The notes: a model not told the origin generated them from the sequence alone. A DNA stretch of 64,000 bases from Virgibacillus salexigens (GCF_014905415.1 NZ_BNEO01000007.1:32168-96167); one strand, 5' to 3'; shown: positions 56,001 through 64,000, counted from the first letter of the stretch. Translations and numbers: made by a program.

Positions 56001-56852
56001 TTATAATGATGAAACATTCGTAGTTTCATCGTATATATTCGATTGTCGAGAGTGAGAAATAACATTAATAATGGCACCACTCATAAAAATCATACCCGTT
56101 AGAAAGAACCAAATCATAAGAATGATAATTCCACCTAAGCTACCATAAGTTGCGGAGTAGTTACTGAAATTGCTAATATAGAAAGAGAATCCGAACGAAA
56201 TAAATTGCCAAAGAATACTAGCTGTAATAGCTCCTGGTAAGATATGTGTAAAAGGAAGCTGTTTATTTGGTGCAAATCGATACAAAATAAGTAAAAAGCC
56301 AGTTAAGATGGTTAGACTTATTAACCAACGTAAAGTCTGGAATAAAATTCCCATCCCAAGGGAAAATCCAAGTAATGAATCCAAAAATTGTAGTATAACA
56401 TCTCCGAATACAGGAACGATAATAGCGATGACTAATGCAGCAATCATGCTTAAGGTTAGTCCAAGTGCAATTAGACGTATGAAGGCAGCGTTTCTTGTCT
56501 CTTTGATTTCATAAGCTTCATTACTTGCCTTAATAAAAGCGTTCATAGCTGCCGATGCGGACCATAAAGCCCCAATAATACCAATTGTTAATATACCACC
56601 ATGTGGTGTTTCAACAAGGTTTATAATATTATCTTCTAAAATGGTAGCTAGTTCATTTGGCAATGCCGTTTCAATAAAGGTAACTGCATCATGGGGGTTA
56701 ATATTAAAATAGGGTATTAACGAAAAACATACTAAAAATAGCGGGACGATAGATAACAGAAAATAATAGGCTAATCCAGCTGATAACAAAGGTACATTGT
56801 CCGTTTTAAATTTTGACCGGAATAATCGAGTATACGCTTTTAATTTTGACAT
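56001..56852 (-). CDS. YihY/BrkB-family membrane protein
   Basis: 283 residues, six membrane helices. Family marks: DNVPLLSAGLAYYFLLSIVP near the N-terminus and YGSLGGIIILMIWFFLTGMI near the C-terminus. The family was once called ribonuclease BN in error; its function is unknown. The ATG at 56852 follows TGGAGG; upstream codons to 56912 are not conserved. Confidence 0.9.
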   Translation of the reverse strand: MSKLKAYTRLFRSKFKTDNVPLLSAGLAYYFLLSIVPLFLVCFSLIPYFNINPHDAVTFIETALPNELATILEDNIINLVETPHGGILTIGIIGALWSASAAMNAFIKASNEAYEIKETRNAAFIRLIALGLTLSMIAALVIAIIVPVFGDVILQFLDSLLGFSLGMGILFQTLRWLISLTILTGFLLILYRFAPNKQLPFTHILPGAITASILWQFISFGFSFYISNFSNYSATYGSLGGIIILMIWFFLTGMIFMSGAIINVISHSRQSNIYDETTNVSSL

Positions 56853-56947
56853 ATTTAATCCTCCAGGATAGGGTTTGTTATGGTATACCCGACTCAAAGA
56901 GGCTTTAATCATTGAAAGGCTTGAAACGTTTTATTCCCAATGACAAG

Positions 56948-56956
56948 TGGTATAAT
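56948..56956 (+). promoter_or_regulatory. Extended -10 promoter of the DUF948 operon
   Basis: TGGTATAAT gives an extended -10 (TG-N-TATAAT); no matching -35 is seen. It lies 27 nt before the ATG at 56983. Confidence 0.5.
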
Positions 56957-56982
56957 GCAAGTATAGAAAGGGGGAGTTATTC

Positions 56983-57465
56983 ATGGAAGAAATATTATAT
57001 ATAGCTATCATTATCGTTGCTATTGCTTTTGCTTTAACTGCAATCTACATAGCCTTTGTATTACATCGTGTATCAAAATTATTAAGATCAGTTGGAATTA
57101 CATTAGGAGAATTGGAACAGGAAATGCAGCAGATAACTCCGGAATTAAAGGAGAGTTTACACCAAACAAATCAAATGCTTGATGACATAGACGATAAACT
57201 AAAGGCAACCGATTCTGTGTTTGATACTATTGATAACATGGGCAATTCTGTAAGTAATGTGAATCAAGCCATCAGAAAAAATAGCGACAAACTAACAGAT
57301 GTTGAAATGGCAGAGAAAACTAAACCTTATATTGAAGGAATTCGTTGGTCGGAGGCTGCTACGTATTTATATAACAAGTGGAAGAAACGGACAACCAACG
57401 GGGATAAAAGGCAAGAAGTAAATACACCTATCGCAGGAAGTAATCATATTAGGAGAGAGGGATAA
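56983..57465 (+). CDS. DUF948-family membrane protein (YtxG-like)
   Basis: 160 residues. One N-terminal membrane helix (4-27) then a long amphipathic helix (LGELEQEMQQITPELKESLH onward), the DUF948 pattern of stress-associated proteins. C-terminal part is basic. GGGGGAG precedes the ATG. It is 2 nt before a second DUF948 gene. Confidence 0.85.
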   Translation: MEEILYIAIIIVAIAFALTAIYIAFVLHRVSKLLRSVGITLGELEQEMQQITPELKESLHQTNQMLDDIDDKLKATDSVFDTIDNMGNSVSNVNQAIRKNSDKLTDVEMAEKTKPYIEGIRWSEAATYLYNKWKKRTTNGDKRQEVNTPIAGSNHIRREG

Positions 57466-57467
57466 TT

Positions 57468-57932
57468 ATGTTAACAGGAATTGGAGTACTATTAATTGGC
57501 ATTGCTTGTTTGGTTATTGCCGTTTTTATTGCTCATGTGTTGAATAATTTAGCAGGGGTACTTAGAGGTGTGGAGAAGACGGTTAATCAGCTACCTGACC
57601 AAATGAATTCCATTTTTAGTGAAACTAGCGGGCTGATCAAAGAAAGTAATCATACATTAGCTGATATTAATGATAAAATGAAACAGTTAAGTCCGTTATT
57701 CTATATTGTCAGTGATGTTGGGAATGTTACACGAAAGTTTTCTTCTTCTTTAGTAAACGTAACCGATACATTGAAAACCAAAACGGGAGATACGAAGGAC
57801 GTTGCTAATAAGAATAATGCAGGTGGTTTATATGGCACGTTTGCTCTTGGTTACTATTGGTTGCAAAAAAAGAGACAGCAAAAGAAGAATCAACATGAAG
57901 GGGCACCAGTAAATGGCGAGGATAATAAGTAG
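57468..57932 (+). CDS. DUF948-family membrane protein
   Basis: 154 residues; N-terminal membrane helix (5-27) and heptad-rich helix, with LSPLFYIVSDVGNVTRK and a C-terminal GGLYGTFALGYYWLQKK motif shared with the protein at 58244. It overlaps the next small gene by 20 nt. Confidence 0.85.
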   Translation: MLTGIGVLLIGIACLVIAVFIAHVLNNLAGVLRGVEKTVNQLPDQMNSIFSETSGLIKESNHTLADINDKMKQLSPLFYIVSDVGNVTRKFSSSLVNVTDTLKTKTGDTKDVANKNNAGGLYGTFALGYYWLQKKRQQKKNQHEGAPVNGEDNK

Positions 57933-58146
57933 GAATGTCGGTTCTATTTCCGCAGGAACGATTATAGGAATTGCTGTTGGTTGGGCATCTAAGAGTTATG
58001 TGAAAAGGCGCAATCAACGAGATGAAAACAGGTCGCTGGTTGAAACAATAAAACGCTTCGAACGAAGATTATATGAAGCTGGGCATATTCGTGCAAAGAA
58101 AATCGACCAGCTTAAGACCGATATTAATAAAAAGATATCATTATAA
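57913..58146 (+). CDS. Small YtxH-like membrane protein
   Basis: 77 residues: MARIISRNVGSISAGTIIGI, a short glycine-rich hydrophobic helix (about 9-25), then a basic helical tail. YtxH/GvpP-type proteins often accompany DUF948 genes. Its start lies inside the end of the preceding gene (GAAGGGG upstream). Confidence 0.65.
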   Translation: MARIISRNVGSISAGTIIGIAVGWASKSYVKRRNQRDENRSLVETIKRFERRLYEAGHIRAKKIDQLKTDINKKISL

Positions 58147-58151
58147 ATAGC

Positions 58152-58192
58152 CAGATGGAAGGCATATACGATAAGTATATGCCTTCCATCTC
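58152..58192. terminator. Strong hairpin between convergent DUF948 genes
   Basis: AGATGGAAGGCATATAC pairs perfectly over 17 bp with its complement around a 5-nt loop. T-tracts are weak on both sides, but position between convergent genes suits a bidirectional terminator. Confidence 0.7.
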
Positions 58193-58243
58193 TTTGTACG
58201 ATATGTAGAATAATCAGCTTTTACTAACTATCCTTTGCTGCAA

Positions 58244-58681
58244 TTATGACATATCTATTGTTTTGCGATTTTTGCTTGTTTGAATCATAAAGTAAACTAA
58301 GGTCATCATACCATACAAACCTTCTAAGTGATTTCTGCTTGTAAATACATTCCCTTCAGACTTATCCTCCCTCACTTTCATTACGACATCTGCCATTGAT
58401 GAGGAAGCATGATTAGCTGCTCTTGTCGCATCCCCGAGCATGTAGAAAATGGGGCTTAGCTCCTTCACTTGTTTATTCACAGTTTGTAGGGTATCATTAC
58501 CTGCACTCAATGTATTTCTCGCTTGGCTTGTTAAGTCCTCTACCTGGTTAGGTAAATTTTTAGTGCTCTTCTGTAAATTACTTAAAACGGCAGCTAGCTT
58601 ATTTAATGGTCTGATTAATAATAAAACGAGAATTAATAATGCAACGCCGATAATCGAAACTCCAATTCCTAACCAATCCAT
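58244..58681 (-). CDS. DUF948-family membrane protein, third copy
   Basis: 145 residues on the opposite strand: MDWLGIGVSIIGVALLILVL helix, DUF948 helix, LSPIFYMLGDATRAAN and EGLYGMMTLVYFM, matching blocks of the protein at 57468. ATG at 58681 is 8 nt from AAAGGA; an ATG three codons upstream abuts it. Confidence 0.83.
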   Translation of the reverse strand: MDWLGIGVSIIGVALLILVLLLIRPLNKLAAVLSNLQKSTKNLPNQVEDLTSQARNTLSAGNDTLQTVNKQVKELSPIFYMLGDATRAANHASSSMADVVMKVREDKSEGNVFTSRNHLEGLYGMMTLVYFMIQTSKNRKTIDMS

Positions 58682-58920
58682 ATTCTCCATCCTTTCTTTT
58701 TATGCAGCACCTATGTTCTAGGTAATATCTCAAATTATATGAGTACTGACTTTTCTTTAATATACCACGAAATGGGTATTTGTAAACGAAGAAGCGGTAG
58801 GTAAATACTGACTTGAGACATATTTCCAAAGCGTGTCCCATAGAATAGAACAGCATTATTTATTCTAGAAAATGTGAAGTAAAAAACGGCTATATGGAAT
58901 GGAAAAGGGGACGAGGATAG

Positions 58921-59655
58921 ATGAAACAAGCATATAAATGGATGTTGTGGGGAATAGGTGCACTGATATTATTATATTTAATTCAAATGCCGATTCAACA
59001 AAATGAGTCAAGCTGGGTGGGCACATCATTCTCTTTGCCTTTATCTGGAAAGACGATTGTAATCGATCCTGGGCATGGGGGTCCAGATGGTGGGGCTGTT
59101 GGGAAGGATGATACACAAGAAAAAGACATCGCTCTAGAAGTGTCGAAGAAATTACAGAAGTACTTACAGCAATCAGGTGCTTTAGTTTATTTAACGCGGG
59201 AAGAGGATACCGATCTGGCTGCAAAAGAAACGAAAGGATTAGCACGTAGAAAATCGGAGGATATTCGCAACCGATTGAAATTCATAAAAGATAAAGAAGC
59301 TGATTTATTTATTACCATGCATTTAAATGCCTTATCTTCAACACGCTGGAGTGGAGCACAAACATTTTACTATCCAGGTAAAGATGAGAACAAACATTTA
59401 GCGAAAATGATACAAGCTGAGATTATTCGTAATTTAGAAAATACAACACGTACTGCGCTTCCAATAAATAGTGTTTATTTATTAAAACATGCGAACATAC
59501 CAACTGCTTTAGTCGAGATTGGTTTTTTGTCAAATGAACGTGAACGAGAATTGTTAAAATCAGGAGATTATCAACAACAGATGGCCGCGAGCATTTATGA
59601 GGGAATCTTACGCTATGCAACCGAAGATATTCCAGAAGAGGAAGAAGAGCAATAA
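58921..59655 (+). CDS. cwlD: N-acetylmuramoyl-L-alanine amidase CwlD
   Basis: 244 residues. Signal anchor (8-23) and amidase_3 domain: VIDPGHGGPDGG (H52), E67, MHLNALSS and VEIGFLSNERE with zinc ligands and catalytic glutamate in place. CwlD removes stem peptides from spore cortex murein so that PdaA can form muramic-delta-lactam, needed for germination. It heads the block conserved in Bacillus before an rRNA operon. Confidence 0.94.
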   Translation: MKQAYKWMLWGIGALILLYLIQMPIQQNESSWVGTSFSLPLSGKTIVIDPGHGGPDGGAVGKDDTQEKDIALEVSKKLQKYLQQSGALVYLTREEDTDLAAKETKGLARRKSEDIRNRLKFIKDKEADLFITMHLNALSSTRWSGAQTFYYPGKDENKHLAKMIQAEIIRNLENTTRTALPINSVYLLKHANIPTALVEIGFLSNERERELLKSGDYQQQMAASIYEGILRYATEDIPEEEEEQ

Positions 59656-59705
59656 CTGTGCCCTCTTTTAAGCTATTGCATATTACTTAGAAATTTCATT
59701 TTTTA

Positions 59706-59714
59706 TGTTATACT
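59706..59714 (+). promoter_or_regulatory. Extended -10 promoter of salA
   Basis: TG-T-TATACT forms an extended -10, 55 nt ahead of salA; no clear -35. Confidence 0.5.
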
Positions 59715-59768
59715 AGCGTTGTATGCATTTACAAGAAGCATTAGCTGATAAAGGGATGGTGAATTATT

Positions 59769-60827
59769 ATGCTTACAAAAGAAGAGATTATAGAACTGCT
59801 TCATCCTGTTAAAGATCCATTTTTACATATAACCCTCGAAAAAACAGACGGTATAAAAGAAATTACAATTAAAGAAGAAAAGAAACATGTCAGTGTAAAG
59901 ATAGCAATTGCTAAAACCAATACGGCTGAACAGATGCAGCTTCAACAAGAGATTGTAGGTATTCTAAAGAAAAATGGAGCATCTACGGTAGGGTTGCGTT
60001 TTGAACAATTACCCGATGAGATGATACAAAAATATCAACCTGCAGCAGAAAAAGAACAAGAAGCGGCATTGATGGGAGGGAATACGAATACCAATTTTAT
60101 TGCTGTATCAAGTGGTAAAGGTGGTGTTGGTAAATCAACGGTTACTGTCAATTTAGCCATCTCCCTAATGCGGTTAGGTAAAAAAGTCGGAATCATTGAT
60201 GCAGATATTTATGGTTTCAGTGTACCCGATATGATGGGAGTCGAAGAGCGCCCACAAGTTCGTGGTGAAAAAATTATCCCTGTGGAACGTTTTGGTGTTA
60301 AAGTCATCTCCATGGGTTTCTTTGTAGAAGATAACTCTCCGATTATTTGGAGAGGGCCGATGCTTGGGAAGATGTTGAATAGTTTCTTTAAAGAAGTTGA
60401 GTGGGGAGACCTTGATTACTTATTACTTGATCTTCCTCCAGGCACGGGCGATATTGCAATGGATGTCCATGAATTACTTCCAACTTGTAAAGAAGTAATT
60501 GTCACTACACCACATCCAACTGCTGCTTTCGTTGCGGCACGCGCCGGTCAAATGGCGTTAAAAACGGAGCATGAAATTTTAGGTGTTATCGAAAATATGG
60601 CATATTTTGAAAGCAAAACCACTGGAGAGAAAGAATATGTCTTTGGTAAAGGCGGCGGCCAGAAACTAGCAGAAGTACTGAAAACAAAAGTACTCGGCCA
60701 ATTACCTTTACAACAACCTTACGAAGAAGAGGATGAGTTTGCTCCATCTATTTACCAGCAGGATCATCCAAATGGACAAGCATACCATAAAATTGCTTCA
60801 AAAATTTTAGCCCAAATGGTAGACTAA
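59769..60827 (+). CDS. salA: Mrp/NBP35-family ATPase SalA
   Basis: 352 residues. N-terminal DUF59-like domain (1-80), then a P-loop with deviant Walker A GKGGVGKST (116-124) and the MRP signature LDLPPGTGDI. The CxxC pair that binds Fe-S in many Mrp proteins is missing (ESKTTGEK instead), as in Bacillus SalA, a regulator that relieves ScoC repression of exoprotease genes. It lies between cwlD and gerD as usual. Confidence 0.92.
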   Translation: MLTKEEIIELLHPVKDPFLHITLEKTDGIKEITIKEEKKHVSVKIAIAKTNTAEQMQLQQEIVGILKKNGASTVGLRFEQLPDEMIQKYQPAAEKEQEAALMGGNTNTNFIAVSSGKGGVGKSTVTVNLAISLMRLGKKVGIIDADIYGFSVPDMMGVEERPQVRGEKIIPVERFGVKVISMGFFVEDNSPIIWRGPMLGKMLNSFFKEVEWGDLDYLLLDLPPGTGDIAMDVHELLPTCKEVIVTTPHPTAAFVAARAGQMALKTEHEILGVIENMAYFESKTTGEKEYVFGKGGGQKLAEVLKTKVLGQLPLQQPYEEEDEFAPSIYQQDHPNGQAYHKIASKILAQMVD

Positions 60828-60828
60828 G

Positions 60829-60860
60829 CAAAAGCGGACGCAATGAGCGTCCGCTTTTTT
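60829..60860. terminator. Bidirectional terminator between salA and gerD
   Basis: AAAAGCGGACGC and GCGTCCGCTTTT pair perfectly around AATGA, with T6 on the plus strand. The gerD stop codon touches its right arm. Confidence 0.92.
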
Positions 60861-61503
60861 AGCCTCCTCCACTGGATTCACCGGCTCCGCCGCCGCCTTC
60901 ACTACCCTGCTCTTGATTACCTTGCCCATTACCACCACTACCGCCGCTTTGTTTTGCTTGCTTTTCAGCAGCTTTCAGCAATGTTTCTTGCATTTTTTGT
61001 TGGAATGTTGGTGTTTCCAATGTTTGTTGTATGGTTTCTTCTAAATGAGCACGGAACTGTTGGCTTTTTACTACCTCCAGCATTTGCTCCGTTATTTCAG
61101 GGTTTTGTAATAGTTCCAGCATTTGTTTTTGATATTCTGCATCATTCATTAAATTCTTAATAAGTTTGATATGTTCTTCTTTCATCGATTTAGTATATTC
61201 TTTTACAAAATCATTATCTTGAAATAATGTGGTCCACATTTCTTTCCCTTTCTCTGAAACAAGGGCTTCGTTAATGGAGTTTTTCACTACATCTGATTCC
61301 ATGATGAGATCTTGTTTCATTGCCTCATCTTTCATAATTTCACGTAATGCTTTTTTTCCATCTTCTGTTTGTAGTATATCAACAACCATTTTCTTTGTTG
61401 TATCATAATCTCCTTTTTGTTCAGAGGCATTTCCATTGTTGCAGCCACTGACGATTAGGATGACAGATAACATCATTACGGTGATATACATGGACCGAAT
61501 CAT
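60859..61503 (-). CDS. gerD: Spore germination lipoprotein GerD
   Basis: 214 residues. Lipoprotein signal with lipobox VSGC (cysteine near residue 21), a helical GerD core (about 40-165) and a Gly/Ser/Gln-rich tail. GerD organises nutrient germinant receptors into the germinosome on the inner spore membrane. The ATG at 61503 is 8 nt from AAGGAGG; upstream codons to 61527 lack a ribosome binding site. Confidence 0.92.
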   Translation of the reverse strand: MIRSMYITVMMLSVILIVSGCNNGNASEQKGDYDTTKKMVVDILQTEDGKKALREIMKDEAMKQDLIMESDVVKNSINEALVSEKGKEMWTTLFQDNDFVKEYTKSMKEEHIKLIKNLMNDAEYQKQMLELLQNPEITEQMLEVVKSQQFRAHLEETIQQTLETPTFQQKMQETLLKAAEKQAKQSGGSGGNGQGNQEQGSEGGGGAGESSGGG

Positions 61504-61530
61504 ACGGAAATCCTCCTTCCTTTTCACCTT

Positions 61531-61562
61531 TAATATGCGTGCTAATAAAGAAAATTATTCGC
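61531..61562 (-). promoter_or_regulatory. Candidate sigma-G promoter of gerD
   Basis: Minus strand GAATA and CATATTA are 18 bp apart, close to the forespore sigma-G consensus, 28 bp or more upstream of the gerD start. Confidence 0.45.
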
Positions 61563-61667
61563 TAATAGGAGGAAAAATTAGGCCCTTCGTGATAAAATAC
61601 CAATGGAAAGCATTATCAAGGGATAGTTAATAAATGGTATTTTACATAGTAGTGGGAGGAAGCTATT

Positions 61668-62324
61668 TTGAATAGTCGAAAATTAGTGCATTTCTTTTTC
61701 AAAACGTTGTTTATTGGTGGAATTGCAGGACTTGTTACTAGCTTTTTTGTGAAAGCGGATGATTATGCTGCATTTCTAAATCCGTTTGATTTAATGGAGA
61801 TTTTTGGACTTGTTATATTTTTTATTGGTATCGGATTTGTGTTTAGTGTCGTCAGCCAAACAGGATTTTTTGCTTATTTATTCATTCATCGATTTGGTCT
61901 AGGAATGTTTCGTTCATTTTGGCCAACAGTACAAGTGCTACTCATTGCTTTTGTCGTTTTTGATTTAGTTTACTTTCCATATAAAGCTACAGATGGTGAA
62001 GTTGCTTTATACTGGTATATCCTCATGTCGGCGGCAATTTTAGGGTATGGTTGGATTGTGGCAAAGATTAAAGCGAATGAAACAAACAAACAGGCGTTTA
62101 TTCCTGCTTTATTCTTAATGGTCGTGATAACAACGATTGAATGGGTACCGGGGTTACGAACAGAAGGAACTGATTACGCATGGTTAATGATTATTCCGTT
62201 ATTAGCTTGCAATACATATCAGCTTTTAGCATTGCATAGAATCAATAATCGTGTCGATGATAAGAGTAAAAAATCAACATCAAACACTTTAACGAAAGAT
62301 AAAATCCAGACAAGCAAAGGATAA
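61668..62324 (+). CDS. kbaA: KinB-signalling pathway activation protein KbaA
   Basis: 218 residues from a TTG behind GGGAGGAAG. About six membrane helices (first at 10-27, HFFFKTLFIGGIAGLVTSFF). KbaA supports the KinB sensor kinase at the start of sporulation. The position between gerD and pdaB matches Bacillus. Confidence 0.88.
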   Translation: MNSRKLVHFFFKTLFIGGIAGLVTSFFVKADDYAAFLNPFDLMEIFGLVIFFIGIGFVFSVVSQTGFFAYLFIHRFGLGMFRSFWPTVQVLLIAFVVFDLVYFPYKATDGEVALYWYILMSAAILGYGWIVAKIKANETNKQAFIPALFLMVVITTIEWVPGLRTEGTDYAWLMIIPLLACNTYQLLALHRINNRVDDKSKKSTSNTLTKDKIQTSKG

Positions 62325-62326
62325 TA

Positions 62327-62361
62327 AACGTCGATAAGAGTGATACTCTTATCGACGTTTT
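62327..62361. terminator. Bidirectional terminator between kbaA and pdaB
   Basis: AAACGTCGATAAGAGT pairs perfectly over 16 bp with its complement around a 3-nt loop. Confidence 0.88.
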
Positions 62362-62374
62362 CATATAAGAAAAT

Positions 62375-63133
62375 TTATTCTACAAGCTTGGGTTCAGCAT
62401 GTGCTTGATTAATCAACTCTGTAATGGATACAAATGAAAAACCTTTATTTTTCAAACCAGGAAGGATTGTTTTTAATGCATTTGCTGTTTGTTTTGCGGA
62501 ATCAGAAGCATGAAGTAACAGGATATCCCCATTCGTAGTAGATTTCATAACAGTGTCTACGATGGTATCTGTACCAGGATTTTTCCAATCATTCGTATTG
62601 ACATTCCAATGAATCACCTTATAATCCATATTTTCGGCCAACTCAATTACTTCTTTATTAAAATGTCCGCTTGGTGGCCGCAAAAGATCTACATCTTCAT
62701 AGCCTAGTTTATCAAATGCTTCCCTTGCTTTTCTTAAATCTGCCTTAACTTGATCTATATTTTGATCTAAGTAACTCTTATATTGATAACCAAGAATGCC
62801 GAGGTCGTGTTTATCTTCTGTGATTTTTTCTAAGATATCTGGATGCCTTTCTGCCCACTCCCCATTCACGAAAAACGTAGCTTGTACATTTTTTTCATTA
62901 AGTTGATTTAATATATCGTGAACTCTATCTTCTCCCCAGCTTATATTAAAGGTTAAAGCAATATTACTTTCATTTGCATTTCCTTTTGTCATTGCGCTTG
63001 GTTGATTATTGGAAAATACCGAAAAGCTTCCATCTCTTTCAAACCAAATAAATGTAGCTGTAAATAAAGCAAATAATACCACAACAAGCCATCGCTTCCA
63101 TTTATTAAATCTCCATACATAAAAATGCTGCAT
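62375..63133 (-). CDS. pdaB: Polysaccharide deacetylase-family sporulation protein PdaB
   Basis: 252 residues. Membrane anchor (16-33) then a NodB-type domain from about 60: ALTFNISWGED as motif 1, ERHPDILEKITEDKHDLG, LLRPPSGHFN and DILLLHASD. PdaB is needed to keep dormant spores stable. Motif 1 has Asn where, to my knowledge, PdaB proteins have Asp, and the second histidine of the HxxxH metal site is absent, so catalysis is doubtful. The ATG at 63133 follows AAAGGAGGG. Confidence 0.92.
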   Translation of the reverse strand: MQHFYVWRFNKWKRWLVVVLFALFTATFIWFERDGSFSVFSNNQPSAMTKGNANESNIALTFNISWGEDRVHDILNQLNEKNVQATFFVNGEWAERHPDILEKITEDKHDLGILGYQYKSYLDQNIDQVKADLRKAREAFDKLGYEDVDLLRPPSGHFNKEVIELAENMDYKVIHWNVNTNDWKNPGTDTIVDTVMKSTTNGDILLLHASDSAKQTANALKTILPGLKNKGFSFVSITELINQAHAEPKLVE

Positions 63134-63373
63134 CTTTTTCCCTCCTTTATACAACTTGTCCTTAATAAATGCATATGAGCTTATATGAGATTTAAGAACA
63201 AAAAGATATAAAAGTAGAAAGATGATGGATGAAAAAACGGTCTTTAAGGAATAGTATATAGTAGTTAAATGTTAGCGAAGAACCGACAAATTTTTAGTTT
63301 TATTGCGAATACATTTGATAGAACGATTTTTCAACAGTATCCCAATTGATTAGAAAAACACGAGGTGAACGTA
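63134..63373. other. Divergent intergenic region
   Basis: About 240 AT-rich bases between pdaB (leftward) and the small gene at 63374 (rightward). It must hold both promoters; no clear elements or repeats were resolved. Confidence 0.4.
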
Positions 63374-63595
63374 GTGCTTGGCTTATTAATTAATGAGATA
63401 GAACAGAAGGAAATGGAATATCTATTAAGACGAGAGTTAGAAGAAATATTAATGGATTTAGAAGATCAACGTATTGACCATATGGTAAAAAGAGCCATGA
63501 AAGAGAGATATAATATTCTATTTCAACTATTCCGTAGGGTGGCAAGTGAGAGTGAATGCATAAAATATATGCCAAAACGTAGCGAAAATCAATAA
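63374..63595 (+). CDS. Small conserved-looking hypothetical protein
   Basis: 73 residues from a GTG 7 nt after GAGGTG (another GTG at 63365 is too close). Helical and charged: LINEIEQKEMEYLLRRELEE, then a basic stretch HMVKRAMKERY. No motif recognised. It stands alone between pdaB and the rRNA promoters and has its own terminator. Confidence 0.7.
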   Translation: MLGLLINEIEQKEMEYLLRRELEEILMDLEDQRIDHMVKRAMKERYNILFQLFRRVASESECIKYMPKRSENQ

Positions 63596-63599
63596 CGGA

Positions 63600-63645
63600 T
63601 AAAGTGAATTTCCTAACGTGCTTTAATTTTGGAGATTCACTTTTT
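63600..63645 (+). terminator. Terminator after the small gene
   Basis: AAAGTGAATTTCC pairs with GGAGATTCACTTT (one mismatch) around a 17-nt loop and ends in T5. Confidence 0.8.
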
Positions 63646-63705
63646 ATGCTTATTAAAGCATATAGCATTTTTTGACGAAAAATTATATTTTTTTATTTTC
63701 ACCTA

Positions 63706-63734
63706 TTGATCTCCATAAATTTATATGCTATATT
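63706..63734 (+). promoter_or_regulatory. rRNA operon promoter P1
   Basis: TTGATC (63706-63711), 17 bp, TATATT (63729-63734). Confidence 0.7.
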
Positions 63735-63804
63735 AGTTTCTGTTGTCAACAAGGCATGGCAACAACCCAATGAAGTATTTAATTAAATAACTTAAAAAAA
63801 GTTA

Positions 63805-63833
63805 TTGACAAACACTTCGAATCATGATAAATT
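63805..63833 (+). promoter_or_regulatory. rRNA operon promoter P2
   Basis: TTGACA (63805-63810), 17 bp, TAAATT (63828-63833). It lies about 100 bp after P1, the usual tandem arrangement of Bacillus rrn operons. Confidence 0.75.
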
Positions 63834-63867
63834 ATATCTTGTCGCAAAAAACGACAAAACAATTATT

Positions 63868-64000
63868 TGCTCTTTGAAAACTGAACAAAACAACCAGTAT
63901 GTCAAGAAAAACAGGTAACCTGTTATTTCTATAAAACAACCAGAAGGCAACTTCTGGAGAAGCTAAGAAGAATGATTAACGGTGTTTAATCATAAACAAA
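63868..64000 (+). ncRNA. rRNA leader with boxA (16S gene begins beyond the window)
   Basis: TGCTCTTTGAAAACT (63868-63882) is the boxA antitermination element bound by NusB-S10. Further hairpins follow: ACAGGTAACCTGT at 63911 and CCAGAAG/CTTCTGG at 63940-63957. The mature 16S start is not reached. Confidence 0.85.

Noticed and set aside
63841..64000. 16S rRNA gene start
   Set aside because: The conserved 5' end of mature 16S rRNA is not present; only the leader and boxA are inside the window. No tRNA gene was recognised elsewhere.

Overview
The window is a low-GC Firmicute chromosome segment from an endospore-forming member of the Bacillaceae, most like the Oceanobacillus/Virgibacillus group. 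The evidence is the classic Bacillus ribosomal supercluster order, a zinc-type S14, TTG and GTG starts behind strong GGAGG ribosome binding sites, and the sporulation/germination block cwlD-salA-gerD-kbaA-pdaB just before an rRNA operon. Genus placement is inference.

1-19.75 kb is core genome: the 3' end of tuf with its terminator, the S10-spc-alpha cluster (rpsJ to rplQ, with secY, adk, a KOW protein, infA and rpmJ), the energy-coupling-factor genes ecfA1-ecfA2-ecfT, truA, and rplM-rpsI. The usual map gene between adk and infA is absent.

19.75-31.2 kb is an accessory stretch. A TetR-controlled MMPL/RND transporter is split in two by an in-frame stop that is followed at once by a ribosome-bound ATG. 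A YrkC-like cupin and a decayed ResA-like thioredoxin follow. Next comes a sulfane-sulfur island: two DsrE proteins, a rhodanese, a TusA-rhodanese fusion, a rhodanese-metallo-beta-lactamase fusion, TusA, a TauE exporter, a membrane-anchored rhodanese, a DUF302 protein and a CsoR-family repressor. That repressor has Cys31 and Cys60 and no histidine ligand, as in the persulfide sensor CstR. AATACCC/GGGTATT dyads precede the operon. The genes together point to oxidation and export of H2S-derived persulfide.

31.4-43.46 kb is a mosaic integrative element. It has a tyrosine integrase, an ImmA/ImmR-type immunity pair with four TTACC-N4-GGTAA operators, a phage-type replisome organizer, DnaC-like loader and ArpU regulator, then a cargo pair (Ser/Thr protein kinase plus HNH nuclease). 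A set of 11-bp-phased CGAAC repeats and the start of a conjugation module (TcpD-like, CHC2/Toprim primase) follow. It breaks off inside a membrane-protein gene fused to a methyltransferase fragment, so it looks non-autonomous. The kinase-HNH pair is the best candidate for an undescribed, probably defence-related, system.

43.8-58.7 kb holds further accessory genes: an S-box (SAM-I) riboswitch with terminator ahead of a second TauE permease, two DinB-fold proteins, a LysM-3D wall protein, a MerR-controlled electrophile-detoxification operon (DJ-1, medium-chain reductase, short-chain dehydrogenase), a MoxR/VWA pair, a GNAT, a membrane protein with a HlyD-like adaptor, a YihY protein, and a DUF948 group.

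58.9-64 kb returns to core: cwlD, salA, gerD, kbaA, pdaB, a small unknown gene, and tandem rRNA promoters with a boxA leader. The 16S gene would start just beyond the window. Because rpsI and cwlD are often close neighbours in Bacillaceae, the interval between them looks like an insertion hot spot.
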